A DNA stretch of 64,000 nt, from positions 310,001 to 374,000 of the forward strand of contig URXK01000001.1 of the NCBI GenBank assembly GCA_900551755.1, read 5' to 3'. This stretch comes from an uncultured Eubacterium sp. (lineage in GTDB: Bacteria; Bacillota; Clostridia; Lachnospirales; CAG-274). The notes under the pieces are model-generated. The model was given only the letters and a program-made list of their open reading frames with translations. It was not told the DNA's origin and ran no database searches. Below, in pieces: positions 41,858 to 52,185 of the stretch (its first letter is position 1; each line of letters starts with the position of its first letter). The translations under genes and the position numbers were made by a program.

Positions 41858-44027
41858 ATTTCTGTAAAACAATTACTATTTTAAATAAATCGCCGTCAGT
41901 AGTTATGTTCATAATGCCACCGTGAAGTTCTACAATACTTTTAGCTATTGAAAGACCTAAGCCAGAACCTTCAGTAGTTCTTGATGGGTCACCTCTTTTA
42001 AATCGTTCAAACAATTCATTAGCATCAAAGTCCATATTGTAGTTTGCAACATTTTTGAAAGTAATAACAACATCGTGTTCTTCTTCTGTAATGTCAACAT
42101 AGGCTCTGGTGCCTTTAGCAGAGTATTTAAGTATATTATTAATTAAATTATCAAATACTCTCCACATTTTTTGACCGTCAATATTAACTAGTATTGAGTC
42201 TGTGCTTGTTGAAACAATAAATTCAATATCAGACTCCTCTATTTTGTAAGAAAGCTCGCCTAAAGTTTGGTCAAGTAGGGCAACAATATCAGAATACATT
42301 TTATCTAATTTCATTTGACCGCTTGAAAGTTTAGAGGCTTCAAATAAATCATCAATTAATATTTTCAATCTTTTAGACTTATTGTCAATTACTGATATAT
42401 ATTCATTAGCCATATCATTGTTTATGTTAAGTCCTTTAAGTAAAGATACATAGCTTATAATTGAAGTAAGTGGTGTTTTTAAATCGTGAGATACATTAGT
42501 AATAAGTTCGGTTTTAAGTCGTTCACTTTTTAATATCTCATTTAAGTTTCTTTGCAAACCACTATTAATTTTATTTATATTATTAATAGAAGTTGTAAAT
42601 GGACCACTTTGTTCAGGAATTGTATCCATTTTGCCGTCGGCTAATTCTTGAATATAGTATCTAAGTTTAATTTCAGCAACAATAGCCTTAAATATAACAG
42701 CAAAAACAAGAGATGCAATTGTAAGACCAACATAAAGTAAAAATGTTCTTAAAAGCATATTTGCACCTAAAAGCGAAATATACATTGCACCAAATGTCCA
42801 AATAATAATTACTGTTTGAAAAATAAGCAAACCTGTTAAAATATATTTTTTTGATTGGAGAGCTAATTTTATATCTAAGGCTGCATTTGATATTATTTTA
42901 AATGTTGTAGACTTAAATAATTGTCTTGGGTGTTTGAAATAAGACACAACTTGACAAAAATATAAACAGAAAAATACAACAATAAAACTTGAAATAATCA
43001 ACACAGTAAACATACCAAAGTGTATTCCCTTAACAAGGCCCATTGTAATAATGTTAGCACTTAAACTACTGTATTTTATAATAAATACAATAAGAATAAT
43101 TGCTAAAGGCGTAGTGTATACCGTTGGTATTTTAACATAATGATGAAATACATTTTCCAATATTGCTTTTGTAGTGTCCTTGTGATATAGGTATAAGTAA
43201 GAAATTAACAAAGCAACTATACCAAAAAGACAAAGAGGCAATAATGGTGATGATAATACAGAGTTGTATTTTATTTCATCAGTAAGCATAAGCATTTGAG
43301 TTCTTATAGCAACAGATGTTGTAACTGGTATTGAAATATCACAATTAATACCGTGGTCTTCAAAAGAAGTATTAAGCATTTTGTTATTAAAGTTAATAGA
43401 GAAAATAGGGTCTTTAATATTTATTGTTTCATAGCTGCCTTCTTTGTAAAAATCATTGGTATTTGTTGCAATTACTCGGCAAAGCACATTGCTATATATA
43501 GAATAATGAAAATCCTCATTAGATGTAAGATAATTTTCAATTGAGTTATAATTATTAATAGCGTCACTTAATTCTGTTTGCCTAGTTATAAGATTATCAA
43601 CTGTTGAATTTTGTACATTAAAGTTGTATAAATCTTCTGGATTTTCAATAGTGTAACTATCAGTTATATCATCTGTTGATGTTTCGCTTTCAGTATTGTT
43701 TTCGGTAGAAAATGGCTTAATATTAGCATCAAAACTTTTAGGCTTTGGAACAGCCTCACCTGTTGAAATGTAATTATCTATTTCAGAAAGTTTTAATGTT
43801 GCCTTATCTACATCAAAGCTACTATAGTAAATGTAGTATCTTTGAAGATTTTTAGCATATCTTATGACCTCTTTGTTGATTTCAGCACTATCCTTAAAGT
43901 AGGAAACAGAGTTTTCATCAAAATCCAGCTTTTTTTCAGCACAAGTCATAAATGATGCTGCTGTCAATATAACAATTAAGCAAATAGTAAAAATTGATAC
44001 TACTTTATTTTGAGATTTTGTATCCAA
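41856..44027 (-). CDS. Sensor histidine kinase, multi-pass
   Basis: The 723-residue kinase has a first membrane helix (9-28), an outer domain of about 230 residues with a Glu/Asp/Ser-rich patch, five further membrane helices between about 265 and 470, then the kinase core. The phosphorylated His is in NVSHDLKTPLTSIISYVSLL (near 514); the ATPase part has NLINNILKYSAKGT and GEGLGL-like GSGLGLSIAKSIVELHGG. The signal is unknown; a cell-envelope cue is plausible from the large outer domain. Its start overlaps the regulator gene by 23 bases, so the pair is coupled. Confidence 0.94.
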   Translation of the reverse strand: MDTKSQNKVVSIFTICLIVILTAASFMTCAEKKLDFDENSVSYFKDSAEINKEVIRYAKNLQRYYIYYSSFDVDKATLKLSEIDNYISTGEAVPKPKSFDANIKPFSTENNTESETSTDDITDSYTIENPEDLYNFNVQNSTVDNLITRQTELSDAINNYNSIENYLTSNEDFHYSIYSNVLCRVIATNTNDFYKEGSYETINIKDPIFSINFNNKMLNTSFEDHGINCDISIPVTTSVAIRTQMLMLTDEIKYNSVLSSPLLPLCLFGIVALLISYLYLYHKDTTKAILENVFHHYVKIPTVYTTPLAIILIVFIIKYSSLSANIITMGLVKGIHFGMFTVLIISSFIVVFFCLYFCQVVSYFKHPRQLFKSTTFKIISNAALDIKLALQSKKYILTGLLIFQTVIIIWTFGAMYISLLGANMLLRTFLLYVGLTIASLVFAVIFKAIVAEIKLRYYIQELADGKMDTIPEQSGPFTTSINNINKINSGLQRNLNEILKSERLKTELITNVSHDLKTPLTSIISYVSLLKGLNINNDMANEYISVIDNKSKRLKILIDDLFEASKLSSGQMKLDKMYSDIVALLDQTLGELSYKIEESDIEFIVSTSTDSILVNIDGQKMWRVFDNLINNILKYSAKGTRAYVDITEEEHDVVITFKNVANYNMDFDANELFERFKRGDPSRTTEGSGLGLSIAKSIVELHGGIMNITTDGDLFKIVIVLQK

Positions 44028-44697
44028 TTCCCCACACCACCTTTAAATACATTGGTTCTTTTGGATTAACCTCTATTTTTTCTCTAATTCTTCTTATATG
44101 AACGGCTACAGTATTTTCGCTGTTTATAAATGGCTCATTCCATACCTTTTCATATATTTCTTCTATAGAGAATATAACATCAGGATTTTCCATTAAAAGC
44201 TGTAAAATTTTAAATTCAATTGGAGTAAGTTTAATAGGAGTATCGTTAAGTTTAACCTCCTTAGTTTTTTTGTTAAGGTACAATCCTCTTATAAGAAGCT
44301 CGTCTTTAGTCTGCTGGAAGCTACTAAACTTTGTATATCTTCTTAAGTTTGACTTAACTCTTGCTATAAGTTCAAGGAAGTTAAATGGCTTAGTAATGTA
44401 GTCATCAGCACCGATGTTTAATCCAAGTACAATATCCTTGTCCTCTGATTTTGCAGAAAGCACAATAATAGGTATTTCTTTGTCCTGTCTTATTTTAAGT
44501 ATGGCTTGAATACCGTCCATTTTAGGCATCATTAAATCCATTATTATTAAATGAATATCTGGGTGCTGTTCAAGAACCTTTAAGGCTTCTTCGCCATCGT
44601 GAGCCTTGTATACTGTCATCTGTTCGTTAGCTAAGTAAATTTCTATTGCATTTAATATTTCTTTGTCGTCATCAGCAACTAATATTTTGTATTCCAT
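44005..44697 (-). CDS. OmpR-family response regulator
   Basis: The 230-residue regulator has a receiver domain with the acidic pocket Asp 9-11 and the phosphorylated Asp 54 (IIMDLMMPKMDG), the conserved Lys in YITKPFNFLEL, and a C-terminal winged helix (about 130-228, KLTPIEFKILQLLMENP, ENTVAVHIRRIREKIE). It is partner to the kinase gene that overlaps its end. Target genes are unknown. RBS AGGAGG. It is of the VanR-like shape but no vancomycin gene is near. Confidence 0.95.
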   Translation of the reverse strand: MEYKILVADDDKEILNAIEIYLANEQMTVYKAHDGEEALKVLEQHPDIHLIIMDLMMPKMDGIQAILKIRQDKEIPIIVLSAKSEDKDIVLGLNIGADDYITKPFNFLELIARVKSNLRRYTKFSSFQQTKDELLIRGLYLNKKTKEVKLNDTPIKLTPIEFKILQLLMENPDVIFSIEEIYEKVWNEPFINSENTVAVHIRRIREKIEVNPKEPMYLKVVWGIGYKISK

Positions 44698-44790
44698 ATT
44701 GATTTCCTCCTTTGTAGGTTTTACTTATTATAAGTATAATTCATAATAATTAAAATAGGAATATATATTTCTGAATTTTATATTAATATT

Positions 44791-46176
44791 TTACCACATA
44801 TTATTAAGCAATTCAAAGGCTTTTATAATATTTTCGTTTGTAATGCCTGTGTAGCCTAGTACCAAAGCTGGCTTAGGGTGTTTGCCTGTTACATAGTAGT
44901 TATTTATATTAGTTATTAATATGCCTTTTTCTTTAGCTTTATTTACTATTTCATTAACATTAGTGTTTTTTTCAAATTCAAGAACTATGTGAAGTCCAAT
45001 ATTTTCTCCTATTAAATTGATTTTAGTATTAGTATTGTTTAGGCAATCTTTAATTGTACTTATTCTGGATTTATATATATTTCTCATTCTGTTTATATGT
45101 CGTTCAAAATATCCACCAGCCATAAATTTTGCAAGAGTATATTGTTCAAAACAAGACACTGTGTTTGAGTAAAACTGCATATATTTATCAAATCTAAATA
45201 CTAAATTCCAAGGAAGCACCATATAGCTTATTCTAAGAGAAGGGGCTAAATTTTTTGCAAAAGTATTCATATATATAACCTTACCGTTGTTATCAAGGCT
45301 TTGAAGTGCTGGTGCAGGCTTACCACTGTATCTAAACTCACTGTCATAGTCATCTTCTATTATATAGCCATTTTTTTCAATTGCCCAATTTAATAGTTCA
45401 TATCTTCTGCTAACAGGTGTTACAATTCCTGTTGGAAATTGGTGAGAAGGTGAGGTGTGGAGTACATTTACATCTGAATAAATAAGATGTTCCATACTTA
45501 CACCATAGTCATCAAGAGGTAGATACTCTGTATTAATATTGTAGGCTTTTAATATTTTAGCTATTTTGTGATAGCCTGGGTTTTCAACAGCATATTTTTT
45601 GTCTTCACCTAATAGCTGTATGATTAGATTAATAAGATATTCTGAACCAGAGCCAATTATAATTTGTTCAGGCTGACAGTTTATACCTCTATAGGATTTA
45701 AGATATTTGCATATTTCAGCTCTTAAAGAATATAAGCCTTTTGGCTCACTTTTGTTAAGAAGTTCTTTATCTTTATCTCGTATAACTTCTCTCAAAAGTT
45801 TTGTCCAAACAGAAAAAGGAAAATTTTCAGTGTCAACAGCGTTAGTTTTGAACTCATATATATAATCTGACCTTGTCAAATTTTCTCTAACTGGTATTGG
45901 ATTAATGTCAGATGCAGTAATAGAAACTGAATTTTGTATATCATTTGTAAAATAGCCACTTTTAGGTTTTGAATAAATATACCCTTCACTTATTAACTGC
46001 TCATAAGCTGACTCAACTGTCATAACGCTGATTTTAAGGTGGTTTGCTAACATTCTTTTAGAAGGTAGCTTTTCTGCTGGAACAATTATTTTATTTAATA
46101 TATCGTTTTTTATATTTTCATAAAGCTGTTGGTAAATTGGAACTTTGCTTTTGTAATCAAGTAAGTATGTAAACAT
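44791..46176 (-). CDS. pdxR: MocR-family regulator of vitamin B6 synthesis
   Basis: The 461-residue protein joins an N-terminal GntR-type winged helix (about 1-75, PIYQQLYENIKNDILN, LKISVMTVESAYEQL) to an aminotransferase-like domain that binds pyridoxal phosphate. The Lys in FAKNLAPSLRISYM is the expected cofactor Schiff base. It is divergent from pdxST, so it probably activates these genes when cofactor is low. The start is uncertain: ATG at 46176 (chosen), or TTG at 46182, which has the better-spaced AAGG. The much longer frame to 46272 overlaps the promoter region and is unlikely. Confidence 0.88.
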   Translation of the reverse strand: MFTYLLDYKSKVPIYQQLYENIKNDILNKIIVPAEKLPSKRMLANHLKISVMTVESAYEQLISEGYIYSKPKSGYFTNDIQNSVSITASDINPIPVRENLTRSDYIYEFKTNAVDTENFPFSVWTKLLREVIRDKDKELLNKSEPKGLYSLRAEICKYLKSYRGINCQPEQIIIGSGSEYLINLIIQLLGEDKKYAVENPGYHKIAKILKAYNINTEYLPLDDYGVSMEHLIYSDVNVLHTSPSHQFPTGIVTPVSRRYELLNWAIEKNGYIIEDDYDSEFRYSGKPAPALQSLDNNGKVIYMNTFAKNLAPSLRISYMVLPWNLVFRFDKYMQFYSNTVSCFEQYTLAKFMAGGYFERHINRMRNIYKSRISTIKDCLNNTNTKINLIGENIGLHIVLEFEKNTNVNEIVNKAKEKGILITNINNYYVTGKHPKPALVLGYTGITNENIIKAFELLNNMW

Positions 46177-46206
46177 AATCAATAATCTGACCTTATAAAA
46201 TAATTT

Positions 46207-46258
46207 AAAACTGAGTATTAAAAACATATCAGTTTTATGTATAATTATACACATATCA
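46207..46258. promoter_or_regulatory. Candidate PdxR operator and pdxST promoter
   Basis: AAAACTGA (46207-46214) and TCAGTTTT (46229-46236) form an inverted repeat. ACATATCA occurs at 46224-46231 and again at 46251-46258, with a TATAAT (46240-46245) between the copies. No good -35 box precedes it, as expected of an activated promoter. Confidence 0.5.
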
Positions 46259-46286
46259 AACAAAAAAATCAATAGGAGGACTTAAA

Positions 46287-47156
46287 ATGTCAAGATATAA
46301 ATTAAATTGTGAATTAGCTCAAATGTTAAAGGGCGGCGTAATAATGGATGTAACTACTCCAGAGCAGGCAAAGATTGCTGAAGAAGCTGGTGCTTGTGCA
46401 GTAATGGCACTTGAAAGAATACCAGCTGATATTAGAGCTGCTGGTGGTGTATCAAGAATGAGTGACCCTAAAATGATTAAGGGTATTCAGGAAGCTGTTT
46501 CTATTCCAGTTATGGCTAAATGTAGAATTGGTCATTTTGCAGAGGCTCAGATTTTACAGGCTATTGAAATTGACTACATTGATGAAAGTGAAGTTTTATC
46601 ACCAGCTGATGATGTTTATCATATTGATAAGACTAAGTTTGATGTACCTTTTGTTTGTGGTGCTAAGGACTTAGGCGAGGCTTTAAGAAGAATTGCTGAA
46701 GGTGCATCTATGATTAGAACAAAGGGTGAACCTGGTACTGGTGATGTTGTTCAGGCTGTTAGACATATGAGAATGATGCAGAGCGAAATTAGAAGAATTG
46801 CTAATTGTAGCGAGGACGAGCTTTTTGACAATGCAAAAAAACTTGGTGTACCTTATGAGCTTTTAGCTTATGTTCACGAAAATGGTAAACTTCCAGTTGT
46901 AAACTTTGCTGCTGGTGGTGTTGCAACTCCAGCTGATGCTGCTTTAATGATGCAGTTAGGTGCTGAAGGTGTATTTGTAGGTTCTGGTATCTTTAAGTCT
47001 GGTAACCCTAAAAAGAGAGCACAGGCTATTGTTAAGGCTGTTACAAATTATAACGATGCTAAAATGCTTGCTGAATTATCTGAAGATTTAGGCGAAGCTA
47101 TGGTTGGTATTAACGAGGACGAAATTGAATTATTAATGGCAGAAAGAGGTAAGTAA
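46287..47156 (+). CDS. pdxS: Pyridoxal 5'-phosphate synthase subunit PdxS
   Basis: PdxS builds pyridoxal 5'-phosphate from ribose 5-phosphate, glyceraldehyde 3-phosphate and ammonia. The 289-residue TIM barrel shows [20 protein letters not shown] with Asp 21, [11 protein letters not shown] with the catalytic Lys 78, and [12 protein letters not shown] with the second Lys 146. It forms a dodecamer fed with ammonia by PdxT, which is the next gene. RBS AGGAGG. Confidence 0.98.
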   Translation: MSRYKLNCELAQMLKGGVIMDVTTPEQAKIAEEAGACAVMALERIPADIRAAGGVSRMSDPKMIKGIQEAVSIPVMAKCRIGHFAEAQILQAIEIDYIDESEVLSPADDVYHIDKTKFDVPFVCGAKDLGEALRRIAEGASMIRTKGEPGTGDVVQAVRHMRMMQSEIRRIANCSEDELFDNAKKLGVPYELLAYVHENGKLPVVNFAAGGVATPADAALMMQLGAEGVFVGSGIFKSGNPKKRAQAIVKAVTNYNDAKMLAELSEDLGEAMVGINEDEIELLMAERGK

Positions 47157-47157
47157 T

Positions 47158-47730
47158 ATGAAGGTAGCTGTACTTGCATTACAAGGTGCTTTTATTGAAC
47201 ACGAAAAAATGCTTAATGACTTAGGTGTTGAGGCATTTGAATTAAGACAAAAGGCTGATTGTGAAAAGGACTTTGATGCACTTATTCTTCCAGGTGGAGA
47301 AAGCACTGTTATGGGCAAACTCTTAAGAGAGCTTGATATGTTTGACATATTAAAGAAAAAGATAGAGAGTGGTATGCCTGTATTTGGTACTTGTGCAGGA
47401 CTTCTTTTGTTGGCTCACAAAATTGAAAATGATAGCAGACAGCACATTGGCTTAATGGATATAACAGCTGAAAGAAATGCTTATGGCAGACAACTTGGTA
47501 GCTTTGAAACTGTTAGTGAATTTAAGGGAATAGGTGAAATACCTATGAGATTTATAAGAGCTCCTTATATAAAGTGTGTTGATGATAATAATGTTGAAGT
47601 GCTTTCAGTAGTAGATGATAAAATTGTTGCAGCAAGAGAAGGAAATATGCTTGTTACAGCATTTCACCCAGAATTAACTGGCTGTAATGATGTGCATAAA
47701 TATTTTATAGAAAATATTTGTAATCAATAA
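47158..47730 (+). CDS. pdxT: Pyridoxal 5'-phosphate synthase glutaminase subunit PdxT
   Basis: PdxT releases ammonia from glutamine and channels it to PdxS. The 190-residue protein has the GGEST motif (46-50), the nucleophile Cys 79 in FGTCAGLLLL, and His 170 and Glu 172 in FHPELT, the full class-I glutamine amidotransferase triad. It begins one base after the pdxS stop, with GAGGTAAG inside the end of pdxS. A strong terminator follows. Confidence 0.98.
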   Translation: MKVAVLALQGAFIEHEKMLNDLGVEAFELRQKADCEKDFDALILPGGESTVMGKLLRELDMFDILKKKIESGMPVFGTCAGLLLLAHKIENDSRQHIGLMDITAERNAYGRQLGSFETVSEFKGIGEIPMRFIRAPYIKCVDDNNVEVLSVVDDKIVAAREGNMLVTAFHPELTGCNDVHKYFIENICNQ

Positions 47731-47747
47731 AATAATTAATAATTTTA

Positions 47748-47790
47748 ACCGATGATATTAAGTGATTTAACTTATGTCATCGGTTTTTTT
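47748..47790 (+). terminator. Terminator of pdxST
   Basis: ACCGATGA...TTAAGT pairs with AACTTA...TCATCGGT (47748-47783) and is followed by seven T. Confidence 0.92.
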
Positions 47791-47803
47791 GTTTTACTAA
47801 GAT

Positions 47804-47858
47804 TTTACAAATTTATAACTCAAAGCTGATAGAAGAAAAACATTGTTTTATATATAAT
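47804..47858 (+). promoter_or_regulatory. Candidate regulated promoter of the pst operon
   Basis: TATAAT lies at 47853-47858 but the -35 position (TAGAAG) is poor. Upstream, TTTACA (47804-47809) and ATAACT (47815-47820) are spaced by five bases, somewhat like PhoP boxes of Bacillus. The match is weak. Confidence 0.35.
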
Positions 47859-47906
47859 CTCTATTGTAAACAAAAAGAATACATTTTTTGAAGGAGATTA
47901 AAAAAG

Positions 47907-48761
47907 ATGAAAAAGACAATTAAATTAATGGTATCTGCAGTTTTAGCAGCAACTATGTTAGTAGGTTGTGGTAGCACAGGAACAACTGACAGTGGCAATG
48001 AAGGCACAAGTGAGGCAGCTTCAAGCTCTGATGATGTAATTACAATGAGTGGTTCAACATCAATGGAAAAGCTTTGCAACACTTTAAAGGAAGAATATAT
48101 GAACAAGACTGGTGTTGAAATTGATGTTCAGTTTACTGGTTCTGGTGCAGGTATTCAGGCTGTTTCAGAAGGTACTGTTAATATTGGTAACTCATCAAGA
48201 GCATTAAAGGATGAAGAAAAGGCAAAGGGTCTTTCTGAAAACATTGTTGCTTTAGATGGTATCGGTATTATTGTTGACAAGGCAAACACAGTAGCTGATA
48301 TTTCTAAGGATAATCTTGCTAAGGTTTATAAGGGTGAGATTAAGAATTGGAAGGAGCTTGGCGGTGCTGATGAGCCAATCGTTGTTATTGGTAGAGAAGC
48401 TGGTTCTGGTACAAGAGGTGCTTTTGAGGAAATTTTAGGTGTTGAAGACGCTTGTGTATATGCACAGGAAATTAGTTCAACAGGTGCTGTAATGGCAAAG
48501 GTTGCTTCTACTCCTGGTGCAATTGGTTATGTATCTCTTGATGTAATTGATGATACAGTATCTACTTTAAAGGTTGATAGTGTTGAAGCAACAGCAGAAA
48601 ATATTAAAAATGGTACATATTCTATTCAAAGACCATTTGTAATGGCAACTAAGGGTGCTATTACAGAGCAGAGCCAGACAGTACAGGATTTCTTTAACTG
48701 GCTTGAAAGTGAAGAAGGTCAGACAATTATTACTAAGCTTGGTTTAGTAACAACAAAGTAA
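47907..48761 (+). CDS. pstS: Phosphate-binding lipoprotein PstS
   Basis: PstS captures phosphate outside the membrane for the Pst importer. The 284-residue chain has a lipobox MLVGC (Cys near 21), then a Ser/Gly linker. The binding fold shows TMSGSTSMEKLCNTL, VQFTGSGAGIQAV and VVIGREAGSGTRGAFEEI, the phosphate-contact loops of the family. RBS GAAGGAGA. First gene of pstSCAB-phoU. Confidence 0.95.
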   Translation: MKKTIKLMVSAVLAATMLVGCGSTGTTDSGNEGTSEAASSSDDVITMSGSTSMEKLCNTLKEEYMNKTGVEIDVQFTGSGAGIQAVSEGTVNIGNSSRALKDEEKAKGLSENIVALDGIGIIVDKANTVADISKDNLAKVYKGEIKNWKELGGADEPIVVIGREAGSGTRGAFEEILGVEDACVYAQEISSTGAVMAKVASTPGAIGYVSLDVIDDTVSTLKVDSVEATAENIKNGTYSIQRPFVMATKGAITEQSQTVQDFFNWLESEEGQTIITKLGLVTTK

Positions 48762-48798
48762 TGAAGTGATTTAAGATAAATGCTTGAGGTGAATTAGT

Positions 48799-49794
48799 AT
48801 GGAAAAAACAGTCACATTAAGCAGTAAGAGGGCTGTCGCTAGTAAAGTCGACAGCTCAACTACTGTAAAAAATATGTCAATTAAAGGTGGAAATAGAAGT
48901 AAATCCTTTTCAGAGGAATTTATGAAAATTATATTTACTGTATGTGGTTTTACTGCTGTTGCTGCTGTAATTGCTATTACTGTATATATGCTTATATCTG
49001 GCGTTCCTGCAATATTCAAGGTAGGTATAGCTGAAATGCTTTTTGGCACAGAGTGGGCACCTACTGCTGCTGAACCAAGTTTTGGTATTGCTTATATTAT
49101 ACTTACTTCTATTATTGGTACAGCTGCTGCCATAGTTATTGGTGTTCCTGTTGGTCTTTTAACTGCTGTATTTATGTCTGAGGTTGCAACACCTAAGGTT
49201 GCTAAGGTAGTTAAGCCAGCTGTTGAGCTTCTTGCAGGTATTCCATCTATTGTATATGGTTTACTTGGTTTGTTGCTTATTAACCCTTTAATGGGAAGTA
49301 TTGAAAAGGCAATATTTGCAAACTCTAAAACTCATATTATGAATGGTGGTGCAAACCTTATTTCAGCCGTTTTAGTTCTTGCAATTATGATTTTACCTAC
49401 AGTTATTAATAGTTCAGAAACTGCATTAAGAGCAGTACCTGTACATATGCGTCAAGCTAGTCTTGCTCTTGGTGCAACTCCAACACAGACAATATTTAAG
49501 GTAACAATACCTGCTGCAAAGTCTGGTATTATTACAGCTGTAGTATTAGGCGTTGGTAGAGCAGTAGGTGAGGCAATGGCTATTGTACTTGTATCTGGTA
49601 ATACTGTAAATGTTCCATTACCATTTAATTCAGTTAGATTTCTTACAACCGGTATTGTATCAGAAATGGGTTATGCTGAGGGACTTCATAGACAGGCATT
49701 GTTTACTATAGGCCTTGTATTGTTTGCATTTATTATGATTATTAACATAGTTATTAACAAGATTTTAAAGGGTGGTGAAGATAATGAGAGATAG
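48799..49794 (+). CDS. pstC: Phosphate ABC transporter permease PstC
   Basis: The 331-residue permease has six membrane segments after a hydrophilic N-terminus that is longer than usual, about 45 residues. Signature stretches are ELLAGIPSIVYGLLGL and LALGATPTQTIFKVTIPAA, the latter being the ATPase-docking loop, then GVGRAVGEAMAIVLVSGN. GAGGTGA precedes the ATG. Its end overlaps pstA. Confidence 0.95.
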   Translation: MEKTVTLSSKRAVASKVDSSTTVKNMSIKGGNRSKSFSEEFMKIIFTVCGFTAVAAVIAITVYMLISGVPAIFKVGIAEMLFGTEWAPTAAEPSFGIAYIILTSIIGTAAAIVIGVPVGLLTAVFMSEVATPKVAKVVKPAVELLAGIPSIVYGLLGLLLINPLMGSIEKAIFANSKTHIMNGGANLISAVLVLAIMILPTVINSSETALRAVPVHMRQASLALGATPTQTIFKVTIPAAKSGIITAVVLGVGRAVGEAMAIVLVSGNTVNVPLPFNSVRFLTTGIVSEMGYAEGLHRQALFTIGLVLFAFIMIINIVINKILKGGEDNER

Positions 49795-50641
49795 TATTTG
49801 TCAAAAACACATAAGAGTAAGTGACAATATTTTAAGATTTTTGATTTATCTTTCTGCTGCCATTTCAGTTGGTATACTTATTGGCATTATTGGCTATGTA
49901 GCTTTTAGAGGCTTTGGCTCAATTAGTTGGGAATTTTTATCAAGTGTTACATCTGAATTAAATGGCACATTTGGTATTATTGGTAACATTGTAAACACTC
50001 TTTATATTATTGTTATATCATTAGTTATTGCAACCCCTATAGGTATTGGTGCTGCTGTATACTTGACAGAATATGCTAAGGCTGGCAAAATTGTAAGAAT
50101 GATTGAATTTACAACAGAAACTCTTGCTGGTATTCCATCTATAATATATGGTTTGTTTGGTATGGCATTTTTTGGTATAACACTTAAACTTAAAACATCA
50201 ATACTTTGTGGCTGTCTTACTTTAACAATTATGGTTCTTCCTCTTATAATAAGAACAACACAGGAGTCATTAAAAACTGTTCCTTTAGGATATAGAACAG
50301 GTGCTTTAGGTATTGGTGCAACAAAGTGGTATATGATTAGAACAATTATTTTACCAAGTGCATTACCAGGTATTGTTACAGCTGTTATATTAAGTGTTGG
50401 TAGAATTGTTGGTGAGTCAGCAGCACTTTTATTTACTGCTGGTGCTGGTTACTATTTGCCAAAGCATTTATTCTCACACGCTCTTAAGTCAGGTGGTACT
50501 CTTACTATACAGATGTATTTAAGTATGGAAAGAGGAGAATTTGACAATGCCTTTGGTATAGCTCTTGTCCTTGTAGTTATTGTACTTTTTATCAATGCTT
50601 TAACAAAGGTTATTACTAACAATATGAAAAAGTCTGCTTAA
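49784..50641 (+). CDS. pstA: Phosphate ABC transporter permease PstA
   Basis: The second permease, 285 residues with six membrane segments, shows [19 protein letters not shown] and [19 protein letters not shown], then [15 protein letters not shown]. The start is set at ATG 49784, with GGTGG eight bases upstream, overlapping pstC by 11 bases; the GTG codons at 49772 and 49775 are within that ribosome site. Confidence 0.95.
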   Translation: MRDSICQKHIRVSDNILRFLIYLSAAISVGILIGIIGYVAFRGFGSISWEFLSSVTSELNGTFGIIGNIVNTLYIIVISLVIATPIGIGAAVYLTEYAKAGKIVRMIEFTTETLAGIPSIIYGLFGMAFFGITLKLKTSILCGCLTLTIMVLPLIIRTTQESLKTVPLGYRTGALGIGATKWYMIRTIILPSALPGIVTAVILSVGRIVGESAALLFTAGAGYYLPKHLFSHALKSGGTLTIQMYLSMERGEFDNAFGIALVLVVIVLFINALTKVITNNMKKSA

Positions 50642-50657
50642 AGAAAGAGGTAATAAA

Positions 50658-51413
50658 ATGGAATCTAAAATTAGCGTATCAAACTTAAATTTATATTATG
50701 GTGCAAACCACGCTTTAAAAAATGTTAGTATGGAAATACCAAAGCAGGAGGTTACAGCCTTTATTGGACCATCTGGTTGTGGTAAATCTACATTTTTAAA
50801 AACTTTAAATAGAATGAATGACCTTGTAGATGGTGTCAGAATTGATGGCAAGGTTTTACTTGATGGTGAGGATATATATAGTGCTGATGTAGACACAACA
50901 TTATTAAGAAAAAAAGTAGGTATGGTTTTTCAGCAGCCTAATCCATTTCCAATGAGTATTTATGACAACATAGCTTATGGACCAAGAATACACGGTATCA
51001 AAAATAAGTCACAGCTTGATGAAATTGTTGAAACTTCTTTAAGAGGTGCTGCAATTTTTGATGAAGTTAAGGATAGATTAAAGAAGTCAGCATTAGGTCT
51101 TTCTGGTGGTCAGCAACAGAGATTATGTATTGCTAGAGCTTTAGCTGTAAAGCCTGATGTACTTTTAATGGACGAACCAACTTCTGCTCTTGACCCAATT
51201 TCAACATTAAAGGTTGAGGAATTAATGGCAGAGCTTAAGGATAATTACACAGTTGTTATTGTAACTCATAATATGCAGCAGGCTACAAGAATTGCTGATA
51301 ACACAGCTTTCTTCCTTGTTGGTGAAATGGTTGAAATGAATAAAACAGAAACATTATTCTCAAGACCAATGGATAAGAGAACAGAGGATTATATTACTGG
51401 TAGATTTGGTTGA
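50658..51413 (+). CDS. pstB: Phosphate ABC transporter ATPase PstB
   Basis: The 251-residue ATPase drives phosphate import. Walker A is GPSGCGKST, the ABC signature [15 protein letters not shown], Walker [13 protein letters not shown], and the switch His is in [12 protein letters not shown]. The conserved [18 protein letters not shown] is typical of PstB. RBS AAGAGG. Confidence 0.98.
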   Translation: MESKISVSNLNLYYGANHALKNVSMEIPKQEVTAFIGPSGCGKSTFLKTLNRMNDLVDGVRIDGKVLLDGEDIYSADVDTTLLRKKVGMVFQQPNPFPMSIYDNIAYGPRIHGIKNKSQLDEIVETSLRGAAIFDEVKDRLKKSALGLSGGQQQRLCIARALAVKPDVLLMDEPTSALDPISTLKVEELMAELKDNYTVVIVTHNMQQATRIADNTAFFLVGEMVEMNKTETLFSRPMDKRTEDYITGRFG

Positions 51414-51466
51414 TACTTTTTGTTGATGATATTCTTAATTATAATATATTTTTATGGAGGTAGGAT

Positions 51467-52126
51467 ATGCCAAGAAAAACTTTTGAGGCTTCTCTTGAGG
51501 ACCTTAATGTGGAATTAATTAAAATGGGTGCTATTGTTGAAAATGCTATTAATTCAGCAATAATTGCTTTAAAGAATAATGATGATAAGCTAGCTAAAGA
51601 GGTTGTAGACCAAGATAGAGTTATTGATGATATGGAAAAAGATATTGAAGCAAAATGTTTATCATTAATATTAAGACAACAACCTGTTGCTTGCGATTTG
51701 AGAGTTGTTTCTACAGCTTTAAAAATGGTAACTGATATGGAAAGAATAGGGGACCAAGCAGCAGATATTGCTGAACTTGTAATGGACTTTAAATCAGACT
51801 TAAAGTATAAAGCTATTGAGCATATTCCAGCTATGGCAGAGGCTGCTGTTTCAATGGTTCACGGAGCTATTGCTGCTTTTGTAAATAATGATATGGAGGC
51901 AGCACGAGAAATAATAAAGAAAGATGACATAGTTGACGAACTTTTTGAAAAGGTTAAATCTGATGTATCATTAAGTTTGCAAACTGATGTTAAAAATTGT
52001 GATATGGATATTAATTTCTTAATGATTGCTAAATATCTTGAAAGAATAGGTGACCACGCAGAAAATATATGTGAGTGGATTGAATTTTCTGAAACTGGTG
52101 ACTATAAAAACGAAAAATTGTTATAG
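51467..52126 (+). CDS. phoU: Phosphate regulator PhoU
   Basis: PhoU links the Pst importer to phosphate control. The 219-residue protein has two three-helix PhoU repeats, seen in VDQDRVIDDMEKDIEAKC with TDMERIGDQAADIAEL, and in KKDDIVDELFEKVKSD with KYLERIGDHAENICEW. The metal-binding ERIGD motif occurs in each repeat. The gene lies 53 bases after pstB with its own AGGTAGG, probably still in the operon. Confidence 0.96.
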   Translation: MPRKTFEASLEDLNVELIKMGAIVENAINSAIIALKNNDDKLAKEVVDQDRVIDDMEKDIEAKCLSLILRQQPVACDLRVVSTALKMVTDMERIGDQAADIAELVMDFKSDLKYKAIEHIPAMAEAAVSMVHGAIAAFVNNDMEAAREIIKKDDIVDELFEKVKSDVSLSLQTDVKNCDMDINFLMIAKYLERIGDHAENICEWIEFSETGDYKNEKLL

Positions 52127-52152
52127 TTTTTATCTTTTTTATCTCTTTTTTA

Positions 52153-52184
52153 TCCTCCCAAACTTTTGTGTTTGGGAGGAATGT
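52153..52184 (+). terminator. Terminator of the pst-phoU operon
   Basis: A perfect stem TCCTCCCAAAC/GTTTGGGAGGA (52153-52179, approximate) followed by ATGTTTTATTT. The T run is imperfect. Confidence 0.7.
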
Positions 52185-52185
52185 T

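Noticed and set aside
41856..44697. Assigning the two-component system as PhoR-PhoP for the pst operon
   Set aside because: It is not adjacent to pst, the sensor has six membrane helices unlike PhoR, and it is separated by pdx genes.
44005..44697. Calling the regulator VanR
   Set aside because: Similarity is at OmpR-family level only and no van resistance genes are near.
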